From Burkholderiales bacterium (GTDB taxonomy: Bacteria > Pseudomonadota > Gammaproteobacteria > Burkholderiales > SG8-39), in the NCBI GenBank assembly GCA_014860445.1, contig JACZJT010000023.1:1-64000 (forward strand): DNA of 64,000 bases, in the 5' to 3' direction. Of the stretch, positions 45,563 to 54,578 are shown one piece after another; position 1 is the first letter of the stretch, and the number at the start of each line of letters is the position of its first letter. The translations under genes were made by a program, and so were the position numbers. Under the pieces are notes generated by a model. The model searched no databases. It was given only the letters and a program-made list of their open reading frames with translations, and had not been told where the DNA came from.

Positions 45563-46210
45563 ATGCCAACAAGACTTACCTGGATTTTCGATCTGGACAA
45601 CACGCTGCACAATGCGTCGCCGCATATCTTCCCGCATATCAATCGCAGCATGACCGCGTATCTGCAACAGCATCTGCAGCTGACGGAGGAGGATGCCGGC
45701 AAACTGCGGGCACAGTACTGGCTCAGCTACGGCGCAACGCTGCTGGGCATGATGCGCCACCATGGCACGGATCCGGAACATTTCCTGCGCGAAACGCATG
45801 CGTTTCCGGACCTGAACAATATGGTCGTGTACGAACGCGGACTCGCCGCCATGCTGCGCCGGCTCCCCGGCCGCAAGCTGGTGTTGTCGAACGCGCCGCG
45901 GCAATACGCCAGTGCCGTGTTGCAGCTGATGGGCGTGGAGAGCCACTTCGACGCCCTGCATTGCATCGAGTCGACCGGCTATCAGCCCAAGCCTTCGCTC
46001 GCCGCTTTTCACAGCCTGGTGCGCGCCCACGGCCTCATCGCGTCGCGTTGCGTCATGGTCGAGGACAGCCGCCTGAATCTGCGTCCGGCGAAGCGCCTGG
46101 GCATGAAAACGGTGTGGATCACGCGCGAGCCGCGCGCACCCGCCTATGTCGATGTCAAGACGGCTTCGGTACTCGCATTGCCGCGCTTGCTGGGACGCCT
46201 GGCGCCATAA
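45563..46210 (+). CDS. HAD-family pyrimidine 5'-nucleotidase
   Basis: The 215-residue protein has the HAD motif I FDLDNTLHNAS (about 8-18), motif II LVLSNAPRQYA, motif III lysine in TGYQPKPSL and the acidic motif IV VMVEDSRLNL. This is the SDT1-like pyrimidine 5'-nucleotidase type. An in-frame ATG at 45548 would add five residues (MGLAA); 45563 gives the common N-terminus. The order argB, this gene, slmA is common in betaproteobacteria. Confidence 0.88.
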   Translation: MPTRLTWIFDLDNTLHNASPHIFPHINRSMTAYLQQHLQLTEEDAGKLRAQYWLSYGATLLGMMRHHGTDPEHFLRETHAFPDLNNMVVYERGLAAMLRRLPGRKLVLSNAPRQYASAVLQLMGVESHFDALHCIESTGYQPKPSLAAFHSLVRAHGLIASRCVMVEDSRLNLRPAKRLGMKTVWITREPRAPAYVDVKTASVLALPRLLGRLAP

Positions 46211-46274
46211 AGGGTTAGCGCTTACCAACCGCATGGTCTAGAATCGGTGCAGTTCCGCATTCAGAGAGGCGAGC

Positions 46275-46850
46275 ATGGCGACCCGGTCCGGCGAACGCAA
46301 GAACCAGATTCTGCAGGTGCTGGCAGAGATGCTGCAAGCACCCAAGAGCGAGAAGATCACGACCGCCGCGCTTGCGGCCAGGCTCGACGTATCCGAAGCC
46401 GCGCTCTACCGGCATTTCGCCAGCAAGGCGCAAATGTACGAGGGCCTGATCGGCTTCGTCGAAGAGACGGTGTTCGGCCTGATCAACAAGATCAGCGCTG
46501 AGCAGGAAAGCGGATTGAAGCAGACTCATGCGATCGCCGCCATGCTGCTGTCCTTCGCCGAGAAGAATCCGGGCATGACGCGCGTCCTGATCGGCGATGC
46601 CCTGGTCAACGAAAACGAAAGGCTGCAGGCGCGCATCAACCAGTTGCACGACCGGCTGGAGGCGACGCTAAAGCAATCGTTGCGCCTGGCCGCGACGCAG
46701 TCCGAGATCGACAAGGACGCCGACGTAACCGCCCAGGCCAACCTGATCCTCGCCTACATCATTGGGCGCTGGCATCAATTTGCGAAGAGCGGCTTCAAGC
46801 GCATGCCGACGGAACTGTGGCAGAAACAGGGGCCGATGTTGCTGGGTTAG
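46275..46850 (+). CDS. slmA: Nucleoid occlusion factor SlmA (TetR-fold)
   Basis: SlmA binds DNA and blocks FtsZ assembly over the nucleoid. The 191-residue protein has the TetR helix-turn-helix KITTAALAARLDVSEAALYR followed by HFASKAQMYEGLI (about 26-58), and a C-terminal helical domain ending IIGRWHQFAKSGFKRMPTEL. It begins with ATG after GAGAGGCGAGC. The last 22 codons lie in the first copy of a 70-bp direct repeat. The gene converges on moeB. Confidence 0.9.
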   Translation: MATRSGERKNQILQVLAEMLQAPKSEKITTAALAARLDVSEAALYRHFASKAQMYEGLIGFVEETVFGLINKISAEQESGLKQTHAIAAMLLSFAEKNPGMTRVLIGDALVNENERLQARINQLHDRLEATLKQSLRLAATQSEIDKDADVTAQANLILAYIIGRWHQFAKSGFKRMPTELWQKQGPMLLG

Positions 46851-46852
46851 GC
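46783..46852. repeat. 70-bp direct repeat, copy 1 (inside the slmA 3' end)
   Basis: This copy starts CGAAGAGCGGCTTC and ends GCTGGGTTAGGC, including the slmA stop. It is identical over all 70 bases to 46909-46978; flanking bases differ on both sides. The offset is 126 bases. Confidence 0.97.
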
Positions 46853-46875
46853 GAAGCCGCTGACTTGGGGGATAT

Positions 46876-46898
46876 ATAAGGGGGCGTAGCCCCCTTAT
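46876..46898. terminator. Hairpin between the two 70-bp copies
   Basis: ATAAGGGGGC and GCCCCCTTAT form a ten-base-pair stem with loop GTA, followed by TCGTT on the plus strand. It could terminate slmA, or moeB from the other side. It lies inside the 56-base segment between the repeat copies. Confidence 0.6.
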
Positions 46899-46908
46899 TC
46901 GTTCCAGC

Positions 46909-46978
46909 CGAAGAGCGGCTTCAAGCGCATGCCGACGGAACTGTGGCAGAAACAGGGGCCGATGTTGCTGGGTTAGGC
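46909..46978. repeat. 70-bp direct repeat, copy 2 (supplies the moeB stop)
   Basis: Identical to 46783-46852. The moeB stop codon (46973-46975, minus strand) and its last alanine codon lie in this copy, where slmA's own TAG would be in the other direction. This suggests the two genes originally converged and overlapped here before the duplication. Confidence 0.97.
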
Positions 46979-47719
46979 CCCGCACACTTTGCACGCCGTG
47001 TCTTTCGATAGCCTGATGGAACGCCAGTCCATGGCGAGGCAATCGAGCAGCAGCAGGCGGCCGTTGAGCGATTCACCGACGCCGCAGAGCAACTTCAGGG
47101 CCTCGGCCGCCTGCACCGTTCCGATGATCCCGGTCAGCGGCGCGAACACGCCCATCACGGCGCAGCGGGTTTCCTCGGCTTCCATGTCTTCCGGAAACAG
47201 GCAGTTGTAGCAGGGCGCCCCGGGCTGGCGCAGGTCGAATACGCTGACCTGGCCGTCGAAGCGCACACCCGCCCCCGACACCAGCGGCTTGCGATGCAGG
47301 ACGCAAGCACGGTTGACCGCATGGCGGGTGGCAAAATTGTCGCTGCAATCGAGCACGACATCGGCACTCGCGACCAACTGCGCCAGTCGCTCGCCTTCCA
47401 ACCGCTCCGGGATGGCGGTCACCTCGATCTGCGGGTTCATCTGCGCCAGGGTGTCCTTGCCGGAATAGGCTTTTGCGCGTCCTACCGCGGCGGTGGTATG
47501 CATGATCTGGCGCTGAAGATTGGTGAGATCGACCGAATCGCCGTCGGCCAGCGAAATGCGCCCTACGCCGCCGGAGGCAAGATACATCGCCGCGGGAGAG
47601 CCCAAACCGCCGGCGCCTATGATCAGTGCGTGGGCCGCAAGCAACTTTTCCTGCCCTTCGATGCCCATTTCGGGGAGCAGGATATGCCTGCTATAGCGCA
47701 GTAGCTGATCGTCGTTCAT
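46973..47719 (-). CDS. moeB: Molybdopterin-synthase adenylyltransferase MoeB / ThiF family
   Basis: The enzyme adenylates the C-terminal glycine of a sulfur-carrier protein (MoaD or ThiS). The 248-residue product has RYSRHILLPEMGIEGQEKLL, the nucleotide-binding IIGAGGLGSPAAMYLASGG (about 33-51), DLTNLQRQI, DCSDNF, and zinc cysteines CYNCLF and CKVCGA at the C-terminus. MoeB and ThiF cannot be told apart from this alone. It follows ctpA on the same strand. Its last codons lie in a duplicated segment. Confidence 0.88.
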   Translation of the reverse strand: MNDDQLLRYSRHILLPEMGIEGQEKLLAAHALIIGAGGLGSPAAMYLASGGVGRISLADGDSVDLTNLQRQIMHTTAAVGRAKAYSGKDTLAQMNPQIEVTAIPERLEGERLAQLVASADVVLDCSDNFATRHAVNRACVLHRKPLVSGAGVRFDGQVSVFDLRQPGAPCYNCLFPEDMEAEETRCAVMGVFAPLTGIIGTVQAAEALKLLCGVGESLNGRLLLLDCLAMDWRSIRLSKDTACKVCGA

Positions 47720-47791
47720 TGGGTGCGGAAGACAGGAAGCCGGATGCCGGGTGCGAACCGAGGGCGTTCCCCGAGCGGTTCACGCCGGCGG

Positions 47792-49171
47792 TTAATTCTT
47801 CTGAATGATCTGCAGGCCTTTCAGCATGTTGAGTGCCTGCGTCAACTGATAGTCCTTGTCCGAACCGAACTCGACGGGCTTGGACGGCGCCTCGCCGTTC
47901 TCGCTCTTGGGTTTGCCGTTCGGCTCCGCTGCAGGCTTGTCCGAACTGGCCGCCGTATCCTTGTCGTTGGACAGATGCTTGTTGAGGTCGGCTTCGCGCA
48001 GGAACACACGCGTATCGACGCCCGGTTCCTCGACCACGATGTCCGGCGTGATGCCCTTGGCCTGGATCGAGCGACCGCTGGGCGTGTAGTACCGCGCCGT
48101 GGTCAGTTTGATGGCGGTGTTGTTGCCCAGGGGCATGATGGTCTGCACCGAACCTTTGCCGAAGGTTTGGGTTCCCATGATCAATGCACGCTTGTGGTCC
48201 TGCAGCGCACCGGCAACGATTTCGGAGGCCGAGGCCGAGCCGCCGTTGACCAGCACCACCATGGGCACGGTCTTGATCGCGGTCGGCAGTTTTTTCAGAT
48301 AGTCCTCGCGGCCGCCGCGCAGATAGTCCTCGGTGCTGGCGAGATACTTGCGCTTGGCATCCTCGGTGCGGCCGTCGGTCGTGACCACGATGGATTGGGG
48401 CGGCAGGAATGCAGCCGATATGCCGACCGCGCCGTTGAGCAGTCCGCCCGGATCATTGCGCAGGTCCAGCACCAGGCCTTTCAGCTCACCGCCTTTGTAT
48501 AGCGTGTTGATGTGCCTGACCATGTTCTCGCCGGAACGCTCCTGGAACTGCACCACCCGCAGGTAACCGTAGCCCGGCTCCACCAGCTTGGATTTGACGC
48601 TCTGCACCTTGATCACATCGCGCACCAAGGTGATCTCCATCGGCTTGGGCTCGCCTTTGCGCAGCACCGTGAGCTTGATCGACGTGCGGGGCTTGCCGCG
48701 CATGCGCTTGACCGCGTCGTTCAGGCTCATGCCTTTCACCGGCGTGTCGTCCAGTCTGATGATCAAATCACCCGACTTGATGCCGGCGCGGTAGGCGGGC
48801 GTGTCTTCGATCGGGGAGACCACCTTGACGAACCCGTCCTCCATGCCCACTTCGATACCCAGTCCGCCGAACTGCCCTTGCGTGCCCACCTGCAATTCGC
48901 GGAAGGCGTCACGGTCGAGGTAGGCGGAGTGCGGATCCAGCCCGGTGAGCATGCCGTTGATGGCTTCGGAGATGAGTTTCTTGTCCTCCACATCTTCGAC
49001 GTAGTTGCTCTTGATGGCGCCGAATACTTCCGCGAAGGAGCGCAACTCTTCCACCGGAAGCGGGGAGCGTGCCTCCTCTTTCTGGGCCACTGCCGAGTAA
49101 TTGAGTGACAGGAACACGCCCGCCATCGCGCCCAGCAGAATCAGGCCCAGCTTCTGGAATTTGTTTTTCAT
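47792..49171 (-). CDS. ctpA: Carboxyl-terminal processing protease CtpA (S41A)
   Basis: The 459-residue periplasmic serine protease has an N-terminal hydrophobic signal (LGLILLGAMAGVFLSLNYSA), a PDZ domain at about 100-180 (GLGIEVGMEDGFVKVVSPIE), and the S41 catalytic domain with NGGSASASEIVAGALQD (Ser) and GTQTFGKGSVQT (Lys dyad). The C-terminal 60 residues are charged and low-complexity. ATG at 49171 was preferred over GTG codons just upstream. It follows envC after 16 bases; family members process periplasmic proteins and cell-wall enzymes. Confidence 0.93.
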   Translation of the reverse strand: MKNKFQKLGLILLGAMAGVFLSLNYSAVAQKEEARSPLPVEELRSFAEVFGAIKSNYVEDVEDKKLISEAINGMLTGLDPHSAYLDRDAFRELQVGTQGQFGGLGIEVGMEDGFVKVVSPIEDTPAYRAGIKSGDLIIRLDDTPVKGMSLNDAVKRMRGKPRTSIKLTVLRKGEPKPMEITLVRDVIKVQSVKSKLVEPGYGYLRVVQFQERSGENMVRHINTLYKGGELKGLVLDLRNDPGGLLNGAVGISAAFLPPQSIVVTTDGRTEDAKRKYLASTEDYLRGGREDYLKKLPTAIKTVPMVVLVNGGSASASEIVAGALQDHKRALIMGTQTFGKGSVQTIMPLGNNTAIKLTTARYYTPSGRSIQAKGITPDIVVEEPGVDTRVFLREADLNKHLSNDKDTAASSDKPAAEPNGKPKSENGEAPSKPVEFGSDKDYQLTQALNMLKGLQIIQKN

Positions 49172-49187
49172 GTCAGGCACCACCCTT

Positions 49188-50414
49188 CTACTTCAAAGAT
49201 ACCCAGCGCAACGGATCGAAGGCTTTGCCTTGATAGCGGATTTCGAAGTATAAACCCGAATCCGGGTTACCGCCGCTGTTGCCGACCGTCGCGACCGCGT
49301 CTCCGGTCGCGACCGTATCGCCCACCTGTTTCAGCAGCGCCTCGTTGTTGCCATAAATCGTCAGGTAGCTTTGGCCGTGGTCGATGATCATCAGGTTGCC
49401 GAAGCCGCGCATCCAGTCGGCGAACACCACCCGGCCGACCGCGACCGCGCGCACTTCCTGCCCGCTGGGGCCGCGTATGAACAAACCCTTCCAGCTCAGC
49501 CCGCTCTCCTTACGTGGACTGCCAAAACGGTTGATTAGTTCCCCGCGGGTCGGCAGTCTGAGCTTGCCTTTGAGCGAGGCGAACGCCTTTCCGGCGCCTC
49601 CGGATTCGGGCAGCCTGTCGTTGCGCAGCCCGTGCGCGCCGGGCGCGATGGCTTTTCCGAGTTCCTCGACCAGGCGTGACAGGCGCGCTTCGTCGCGCTG
49701 CAGGGATTTGATCTCACGACGTTGCGAACGGATCTGCGTCGCAAGTTTGGCGAGCACGCGGCGCCGTTCCTTATGTTGCGCGAGCAATTCCTTGCGGCCT
49801 TCGCGCTGGCGCGCTTCCAGTTCCGCGAGTTCAGCGCTTTTTCCGCGTGCTTCGTCCGCGAGCTGCGCCAGCGCGGCGAGATTGGCGCGCAGCGAGCGGA
49901 TGAAATCGGCCTGGGCGCGGGAGATGTAGCCGTAATAATAGAGCTCGCGCGCGGTCTGGTTCGGATCGCGCCCGGACAGCAGAAGTTTCAGGTAGTCCTG
50001 ATGGCCCGAAACCTGGCGCACCGCGAGCAACTGCCCGAGTTCCTGCTGCTGCGCGGCGATGGCAGCCTCCAGCTTGCTCGATTGTTCGGCGAATCGCCCG
50101 AGGTCGGCGTGCGCCGCGCGCTGTCGCGCTCCGATGTTGCGCAGCTTGCGATTCGCCTCGGAGACGCCGCGCTCGGATTCACGCAGCGCGTCGCTCGCCT
50201 CCGTTCGGTTTTCCTCGGCGCCGCTGAGATTCTTTTTCAGCGTTTCGATGCGGCCGCGCAGCGCATCGAGATCGGCTTCATCGGCGGCCCATGCCGGATG
50301 CGCGACCAGCAGCGCCAGCAGCAGAATGCATTCTTTGCTGCAGCAGGCACGCGCGGTGCGGAGGAGTGGCGCGAATTCCCTCCGCGTCGCATGCCTCCAC
50401 TGCGGCAAATTCAA
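49188..50414 (-). CDS. envC: Murein hydrolase activator EnvC-like (coiled coil plus degenerate LytM/M23)
   Basis: The protein of about 408 residues has a hydrophobic signal ([14 protein letters not shown]) ending at ADEADL, then a coiled coil to about residue 270, then a LytM domain ([36 protein letters not shown]). The first zinc-binding histidine and aspartate and the His of the LHFE motif are missing (GLFIRG and LYFE), as in EnvC, which activates amidases rather than cutting. No ATG fits; TTG at 50414, overlapping the gpmA stop, is my choice, with another TTG two codons in. Confidence 0.82.
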   Translation of the reverse strand: MNLPQWRHATRREFAPLLRTARACCSKECILLLALLVAHPAWAADEADLDALRGRIETLKKNLSGAEENRTEASDALRESERGVSEANRKLRNIGARQRAAHADLGRFAEQSSKLEAAIAAQQQELGQLLAVRQVSGHQDYLKLLLSGRDPNQTARELYYYGYISRAQADFIRSLRANLAALAQLADEARGKSAELAELEARQREGRKELLAQHKERRRVLAKLATQIRSQRREIKSLQRDEARLSRLVEELGKAIAPGAHGLRNDRLPESGGAGKAFASLKGKLRLPTRGELINRFGSPRKESGLSWKGLFIRGPSGQEVRAVAVGRVVFADWMRGFGNLMIIDHGQSYLTIYGNNEALLKQVGDTVATGDAVATVGNSGGNPDSGLYFEIRYQGKAFDPLRWVSLK

Positions 50415-51160
50415 GCCTTCGCCTTGCCCTGGTTGGCTACCGCCTGCATTGCTTTTTCGACTTCGGCGGCATCGCCAAGGTAGTAGTGGCGCAGAGGCTT
50501 GAGCGTGTCGTCCAGTTCGTACACCAGCGGCACCCCGGTGGGAATGTTGAGGCCGACGATGTCCTCGTCGCTCACCTTGTCCAGGTACTTCACCAGGGCG
50601 CGGATGGAATTTCCGTGCGCTGCGATGAGTACGCGCTTGCCAGCGCGTATGTCCGGCGCGATCGCCTGGTTCCAGTATGGAAGCACCCGCGCCACAGTAT
50701 CCTTGAGGCATTCGGTCAGCGGCACCTGGGCGGGCGCGAGGCCGCGGTAGCGCGGATCCTTGCCCGGGTAACGTTCGTCGTCCTGGGACAGGGCCGGCGG
50801 CGGGATATCGTAGCTGCGGCGCCAGGTGAGCACCTGCGCGTCGCCGAACTTGGCAGCCGTTTCCGCCTTGTTCAGGCCTTGCAGCGCGCCGTAGTGCCGC
50901 TCGTTCAGGCGCCACGAGTGCAGCACAGGTATCCACATCAGGTCCATACGCTCCAGCGCCAGCCACAGGGTCTTGATCGCGCGCCTGAGCACGGAGGTGT
51001 GCACCACATCGAACACGAATCCCGCCTCCTGCATCAGTTCTCCCGCCTTTTTCGCTTCTTCCACGCCTTTGTCGGTCAAATCGACGTCTGTCCACCCGGT
51101 GAACCGGTTTTCCTTGTTCCAGGCGGACTCGCCATGTCTGAGCAGGATGATTTTTTTCAT
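50411..51160 (-). CDS. gpmA: 2,3-bisphosphoglycerate-dependent phosphoglycerate mutase
   Basis: GpmA interconverts 3- and 2-phosphoglycerate in glycolysis. The 249-residue product has the phospho-histidine [10 protein letters not shown] (about 6-15), [12 protein letters not shown], and the second histidine in [14 protein letters not shown]. The central [12 protein letters not shown] is typical of the dPGM type. It is first in the gpmA-envC-ctpA-moeB run and divergent from the rhodanese gene with 199 bases between. Confidence 0.96.
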   Translation of the reverse strand: MKKIILLRHGESAWNKENRFTGWTDVDLTDKGVEEAKKAGELMQEAGFVFDVVHTSVLRRAIKTLWLALERMDLMWIPVLHSWRLNERHYGALQGLNKAETAAKFGDAQVLTWRRSYDIPPPALSQDDERYPGKDPRYRGLAPAQVPLTECLKDTVARVLPYWNQAIAPDIRAGKRVLIAAHGNSIRALVKYLDKVSDEDIVGLNIPTGVPLVYELDDTLKPLRHYYLGDAAEVEKAMQAVANQGKAKA

Positions 51161-51359
51161 GAAGGTCTCTTTTTGCCGTACGGTAGGCCTGCGAATATTT
51201 TATAATATTCCCGTGCCGGAAACCGTAAGCGGCTTGTTTCGGTGCGAGATATTTTCGATAGGGCCAATATACAAGGTTCTACACAAGGGTCGGTGGGGCG
51301 GGCCCCTCCATTTCCCGCCCGAATCCCCCCCATTTCGCAATGACCTGCTGGGAGTACGC

Positions 51360-51767
51360 GTGAAATTTGTAATGGATAATATTTTTCTGGTCGCAATCGC
51401 GTTGCTGAGCGGTTCGATGCTGGTGTGGCCGCTGTTGCGGCGTGGTGCCGGCGGACCTTCGGTTTCCACGCTCGAGGCGACGCAGATGATCAACCGGCAG
51501 GATGCGCTGATGCTCGACGTGCGCGAACAGGCCGAATACGCACAGGCGCACATCCTCAATGCGCGTGGACTGCCGCTGTCACAACTGGAGGCGCGCATTG
51601 GCGACCTCGAGAAGTTCAAGGACAAGCCGCTGATCGTCTATTGCGCCACAGACAATCGTTCGAGCACCGCGGTCGCAACACTCAAGAAACGCGGATTTTC
51701 CAACGTATTCAGCTTGAGCGGCGGATTCGCCGCCTGGCAGAGCGCCGGTCTGCCGGTACAGAAATAA
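51360..51767 (+). CDS. Membrane-anchored rhodanese-domain protein
   Basis: The 135-residue protein has an N-terminal transmembrane anchor (NIFLVAIALLSGSMLVWPLL) and a rhodanese domain with MLDVREQAEYAQAHI and the active-site cysteine in VYCATDNRSS (about 97). GTG at 51360 was chosen because GGGAG lies just upstream and it gives the family N-terminus; an ATG four codons in is the alternative. It leads a run with grxC and secB, a common betaproteobacterial order. Confidence 0.88.
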   Translation: MKFVMDNIFLVAIALLSGSMLVWPLLRRGAGGPSVSTLEATQMINRQDALMLDVREQAEYAQAHILNARGLPLSQLEARIGDLEKFKDKPLIVYCATDNRSSTAVATLKKRGFSNVFSLSGGFAAWQSAGLPVQK

Positions 51768-51843
51768 CGGGTATCCCCTCATTTTGAAATGAACTCTTAG
51801 GAAAGCGCGGGGGCCGACTCTCCGCCTATCGAAAAGGTTACGC

Positions 51844-52107
51844 ATGGCCAATGTCCGCATGTACAGCACCGCCTTCTGTCCGTATTGCCAGCGCGCGGAA
51901 ATGCTGCTCAAGTCCAAGGGCGTCGCGGAAATCGAGAAAATCCGTATCGATGTCGATCCTGCGCGGCGCGATGAGATGATGAAAATGACCGGCCGGCGCA
52001 CAGTGCCGCAGATTTACATAGACGAGCACCATGTCGGCGGATTCGACGATCTGGCGGCGCTCGATCGCGCTGGCAAGCTCGATCCGCTGCTGCGCGGCGA
52101 GACCTGA
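51844..52107 (+). CDS. grxC: Glutaredoxin 3
   Basis: The 87-residue glutathione-dependent disulfide reductase has the dithiol active site CPYC at 12-15, GRRTVPQIYID with the cis-proline, and GGFDDLAALDRAGKLD. Length and motifs match GrxC. It lies 76 bases after the rhodanese gene and 36 bases before secB. Confidence 0.95.
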   Translation: MANVRMYSTAFCPYCQRAEMLLKSKGVAEIEKIRIDVDPARRDEMMKMTGRRTVPQIYIDEHHVGGFDDLAALDRAGKLDPLLRGET

Positions 52108-52143
52108 AGCCGTCAGAACTTAATTTCAATAACTGGAACCACC

Positions 52144-52611
52144 ATGAACGAACCGGAACAGCAGCCGACATTCGGCATCGAAAAGATCTACGTCAAAGAT
52201 CTATCCCTGGAGATTCCGCACGCCCCGGAGGTATTTCTTTCCGGTGATCAGCCCCAGGTGGATGTGCAACTGCATAACGAGGGCGCCTCCATCTCCGACG
52301 GTCTGTACCAGGTCGTGCTCACGGTTACGGTGACGGCGAAGGCCGGCGAAAAGACCATGTTTCTGGTGGAGGCTGCGCAGGCCGGCATTTTTCAGATTCG
52401 CAACGTGCCGGAAGCGGATCTGGAGCCGCTGTTGGCAACCGCCTGCCCGAATATCCTGTTTCCCTATGCGAGAGAGACGGTTTCGGACGTCATCGCCCGC
52501 GCCGGTTTTCCTCCCGTGTATCTGGCGCCGGTGAATTTCGAGGCAATCTACCTGCAACGGCTGCAGCAGGCGCAGGAGCAAGCCGAACCGAAGATCGAAA
52601 TCGCGCATTGA
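52144..52611 (+). CDS. secB: Protein-export chaperone SecB
   Basis: SecB holds preproteins unfolded and passes them to SecA. The 155-residue product has [20 protein letters not shown] at 11-30, the [20 protein letters not shown] strand and [20 protein letters not shown], all diagnostic. It follows grxC and precedes a periplasmic SH3-type protein gene. Confidence 0.96.
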   Translation: MNEPEQQPTFGIEKIYVKDLSLEIPHAPEVFLSGDQPQVDVQLHNEGASISDGLYQVVLTVTVTAKAGEKTMFLVEAAQAGIFQIRNVPEADLEPLLATACPNILFPYARETVSDVIARAGFPPVYLAPVNFEAIYLQRLQQAQEQAEPKIEIAH

Positions 52612-52627
52612 CCCGCAGGGCAAGGGA

Positions 52628-53062
52628 ATGCACCGCCTCGTTTTCCTGTTTTTGCTGATGGCCGCCCCGGCCGCTTCGGCGGGGGAGTTCCGTTCGATAG
52701 GCGAGAATGCCGTGCCCATGTATGACGCGCCTTCCGCCAAAGCGAACGCGCTGTTTGTGGCGAGCAGATTGTATCCGGTGGAAATCATCGTCCAGGTCGA
52801 CAACTGGACCAAGGTGCGCGACGCGGCCGGCGACCTCACCTGGGTCGAGAAGAAAAGCCTTTCGGATAAGCGCACAGTCGTCGTATTGGTGCCGCTCGCG
52901 GATGTGCGCCAGAAAGCGGAGGATGATGCGCCGCTGGTATTCCAGGCACGTCAAGGCGTCGCGCTGGAAGTCGTGGAACTGGGCGTGGGGCCCTGGGTCA
53001 AGGTGCTGCATAGCGGCGGTCAGTCCGGGTTCGTGCGCGCGAACCAGGTCTGGGGGCTGTAG
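52628..53062 (+). CDS. Periplasmic SH3-domain protein (bacterial SH3-like)
   Basis: The 144-residue protein has a signal peptide (HRLVFLFLLMAAPAASA, cut near 18). Two SH3-like beta segments follow: NAVPMYDAPSAKANALFVAS then YPVEIIVQVDNWTKVRD and TWVEKKSL; and VALEVVELGVGPWVKVLHSG with SGFVRANQVWGL. The family lies between secB and gpsA in many betaproteobacteria. Ligand unknown; peptidoglycan or a periplasmic protein is a guess. Confidence 0.85.
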   Translation: MHRLVFLFLLMAAPAASAGEFRSIGENAVPMYDAPSAKANALFVASRLYPVEIIVQVDNWTKVRDAAGDLTWVEKKSLSDKRTVVVLVPLADVRQKAEDDAPLVFQARQGVALEVVELGVGPWVKVLHSGGQSGFVRANQVWGL

Positions 53063-53090
53063 CGCCCGCGGCGCCGGCGCCGGCCCGACG

Positions 53091-54083
53091 ATGAAGATTT
53101 CCGTACTCGGCGCCGGAGCCTGGGGAACGGCGATGGCCGCCATCCTCAGCGCGAGACATGAGACGGTCCTCTGGGGGCGCGACCCCGGCCAATGCAGGGA
53201 CGTCTCCGCGCTCAGGCGCAATCGGCGCTATCTTCCTGAAATCGAGCTGCCGCCGCAACTCACCATAGAGCCCGAGTTTGAGCGCGCGCTCAGCGCCGCG
53301 GAACTGGTGCTGGTGGCGACGCCGACCGCGGCGCTGCGCGACATGCTGGTCCGTCTCGCGCCAAAGCGAAAGCCGGTTCTGTGGTTGTGCAAAGGGTTCG
53401 ATCCGCAAAGCGCCGAATTGCCGCATCAAATCGCCGCGCAAGTGCTGGAGCCCGGGAGCGTGTATGGGGCCTTGTCCGGGCCCAGCTTTTCTCTGGAGGT
53501 CGCACGCGGATTGCCGACCGCGCTCACGCTTGCCTCGACGGACGCGGGATTTAGCCGTGCAGCCGCGCGCGAGTTGCACGCCTCGCGTTTGCGTGTTTAC
53601 TTCAGCAGCGATCTGGTCGGGGTGGAAATCGGCGGCGCGGTAAAGAACGTCATGGCCATCGCGACCGGCATCGCGGACGGCCTGGAACTGGGCGCCAACG
53701 CGCGTGCCGCCCTGATCACCCGAGGCTTGGCGGAAATGACGCGCTTCGGGGTGAAACTCGGCGGTCGGGCCGAGACGTTCACAGGACTGACGGGTGCCGG
53801 CGACCTGATACTGACCTGCACTGGCGAGCTGTCGCGTAACCGGCGCGTCGGACTAAGCCTGGCGCGAGGCAGGAAGCTCGAGGAAGTCCTGGGCGAACTC
53901 GGGCATGTGGCAGAGGGCGTGCATACCGCTGCGGCGGTGGAAAGGCGTGCACTGGAACTCGGCGTCGACATGCCGATCACCGCCTCGGTGTGCGATGTCT
54001 TGTTCCGCGAGGTGTCACCGCGCGAGGCGGTCGAACAGCTTTTGTCGCGCGATCCGAAAGAGGAAACCCAGGCGCGCGCTTGA
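53091..54083 (+). CDS. gpsA: Glycerol-3-phosphate dehydrogenase [NAD(P)+]
   Basis: GpsA makes sn-glycerol-3-phosphate from dihydroxyacetone phosphate for phospholipid synthesis. The 330-residue product has the Rossmann loop VLGAGAWGTAMAAIL (about 5-19), LWLCKGFDP, GALSGPSFSLEVA, and the catalytic lysine in GGAVKNVMAIATG, followed by GLTGAGDLILTCTG. ATG at 53091 is 29 bases after the SH3 gene. Its reaction runs opposite to GlpABC at 20-24 kb. Confidence 0.95.
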   Translation: MKISVLGAGAWGTAMAAILSARHETVLWGRDPGQCRDVSALRRNRRYLPEIELPPQLTIEPEFERALSAAELVLVATPTAALRDMLVRLAPKRKPVLWLCKGFDPQSAELPHQIAAQVLEPGSVYGALSGPSFSLEVARGLPTALTLASTDAGFSRAAARELHASRLRVYFSSDLVGVEIGGAVKNVMAIATGIADGLELGANARAALITRGLAEMTRFGVKLGGRAETFTGLTGAGDLILTCTGELSRNRRVGLSLARGRKLEEVLGELGHVAEGVHTAAAVERRALELGVDMPITASVCDVLFREVSPREAVEQLLSRDPKEETQARA

Positions 54084-54113
54084 AATCCGCTTGATCGGAT
54101 TGCAAGCGCCCCG

Positions 54114-54578
54114 CTATTTCGCGCCGGCAAAGCCCAGCTGGCGCCAGGCTTCATACACCGCCACGGCGACCGCATTGGAAAGATTCAGGCTGCGATTGCC
54201 GGGTCGCAGAGGCAGACGCAGGCGTTGCGCCTGCGGCACGGCGTCGAATATTTCCGGCGGAAGGCCGCGGGTTTCCGGCCCGAACACGAGCACATCATCT
54301 TCCCTGTATTCGGGTTCGGTGTATGGACGCAGTGCGTGCGTGGAAAAAGCAAACAGGCGCCGGCCCTGCAGGTATTCGCAGGCCGTCCGCCAGTCCTTGT
54401 GCACGATGAGGCTGGCGTACTCGTGATAGTCGAGGCCGGCACGCTTCAATTCGCGGTCCTCGAGCTGGAAACCCAGCGGTTCAACCAGATGCAGCGCGGC
54501 GCCGGTGTTGGCGGCGAGCCGGATGATGTTGCCCGTATTGGGCGGAATCTCCGGCTGGTAAAGAACGATATCAATCAC
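54114..54578 (-). CDS. trmL: tRNA (cytidine(34)-2'-O)-methyltransferase TrmL
   Basis: TrmL methylates the wobble ribose of some leucine tRNAs. The 154-residue SPOUT protein has IVLYQPEIPPNTGNIIRLAA at 4-23, FGPETRGLPPEIF (about 97-109) and NRSLNLSNAVAVAVYE, the knot residues. It overlaps comF by eight bases and converges on gpsA. Confidence 0.94.
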   Translation of the reverse strand: MIDIVLYQPEIPPNTGNIIRLAANTGAALHLVEPLGFQLEDRELKRAGLDYHEYASLIVHKDWRTACEYLQGRRLFAFSTHALRPYTEPEYREDDVLVFGPETRGLPPEIFDAVPQAQRLRLPLRPGNRSLNLSNAVAVAVYEAWRQLGFAGAK

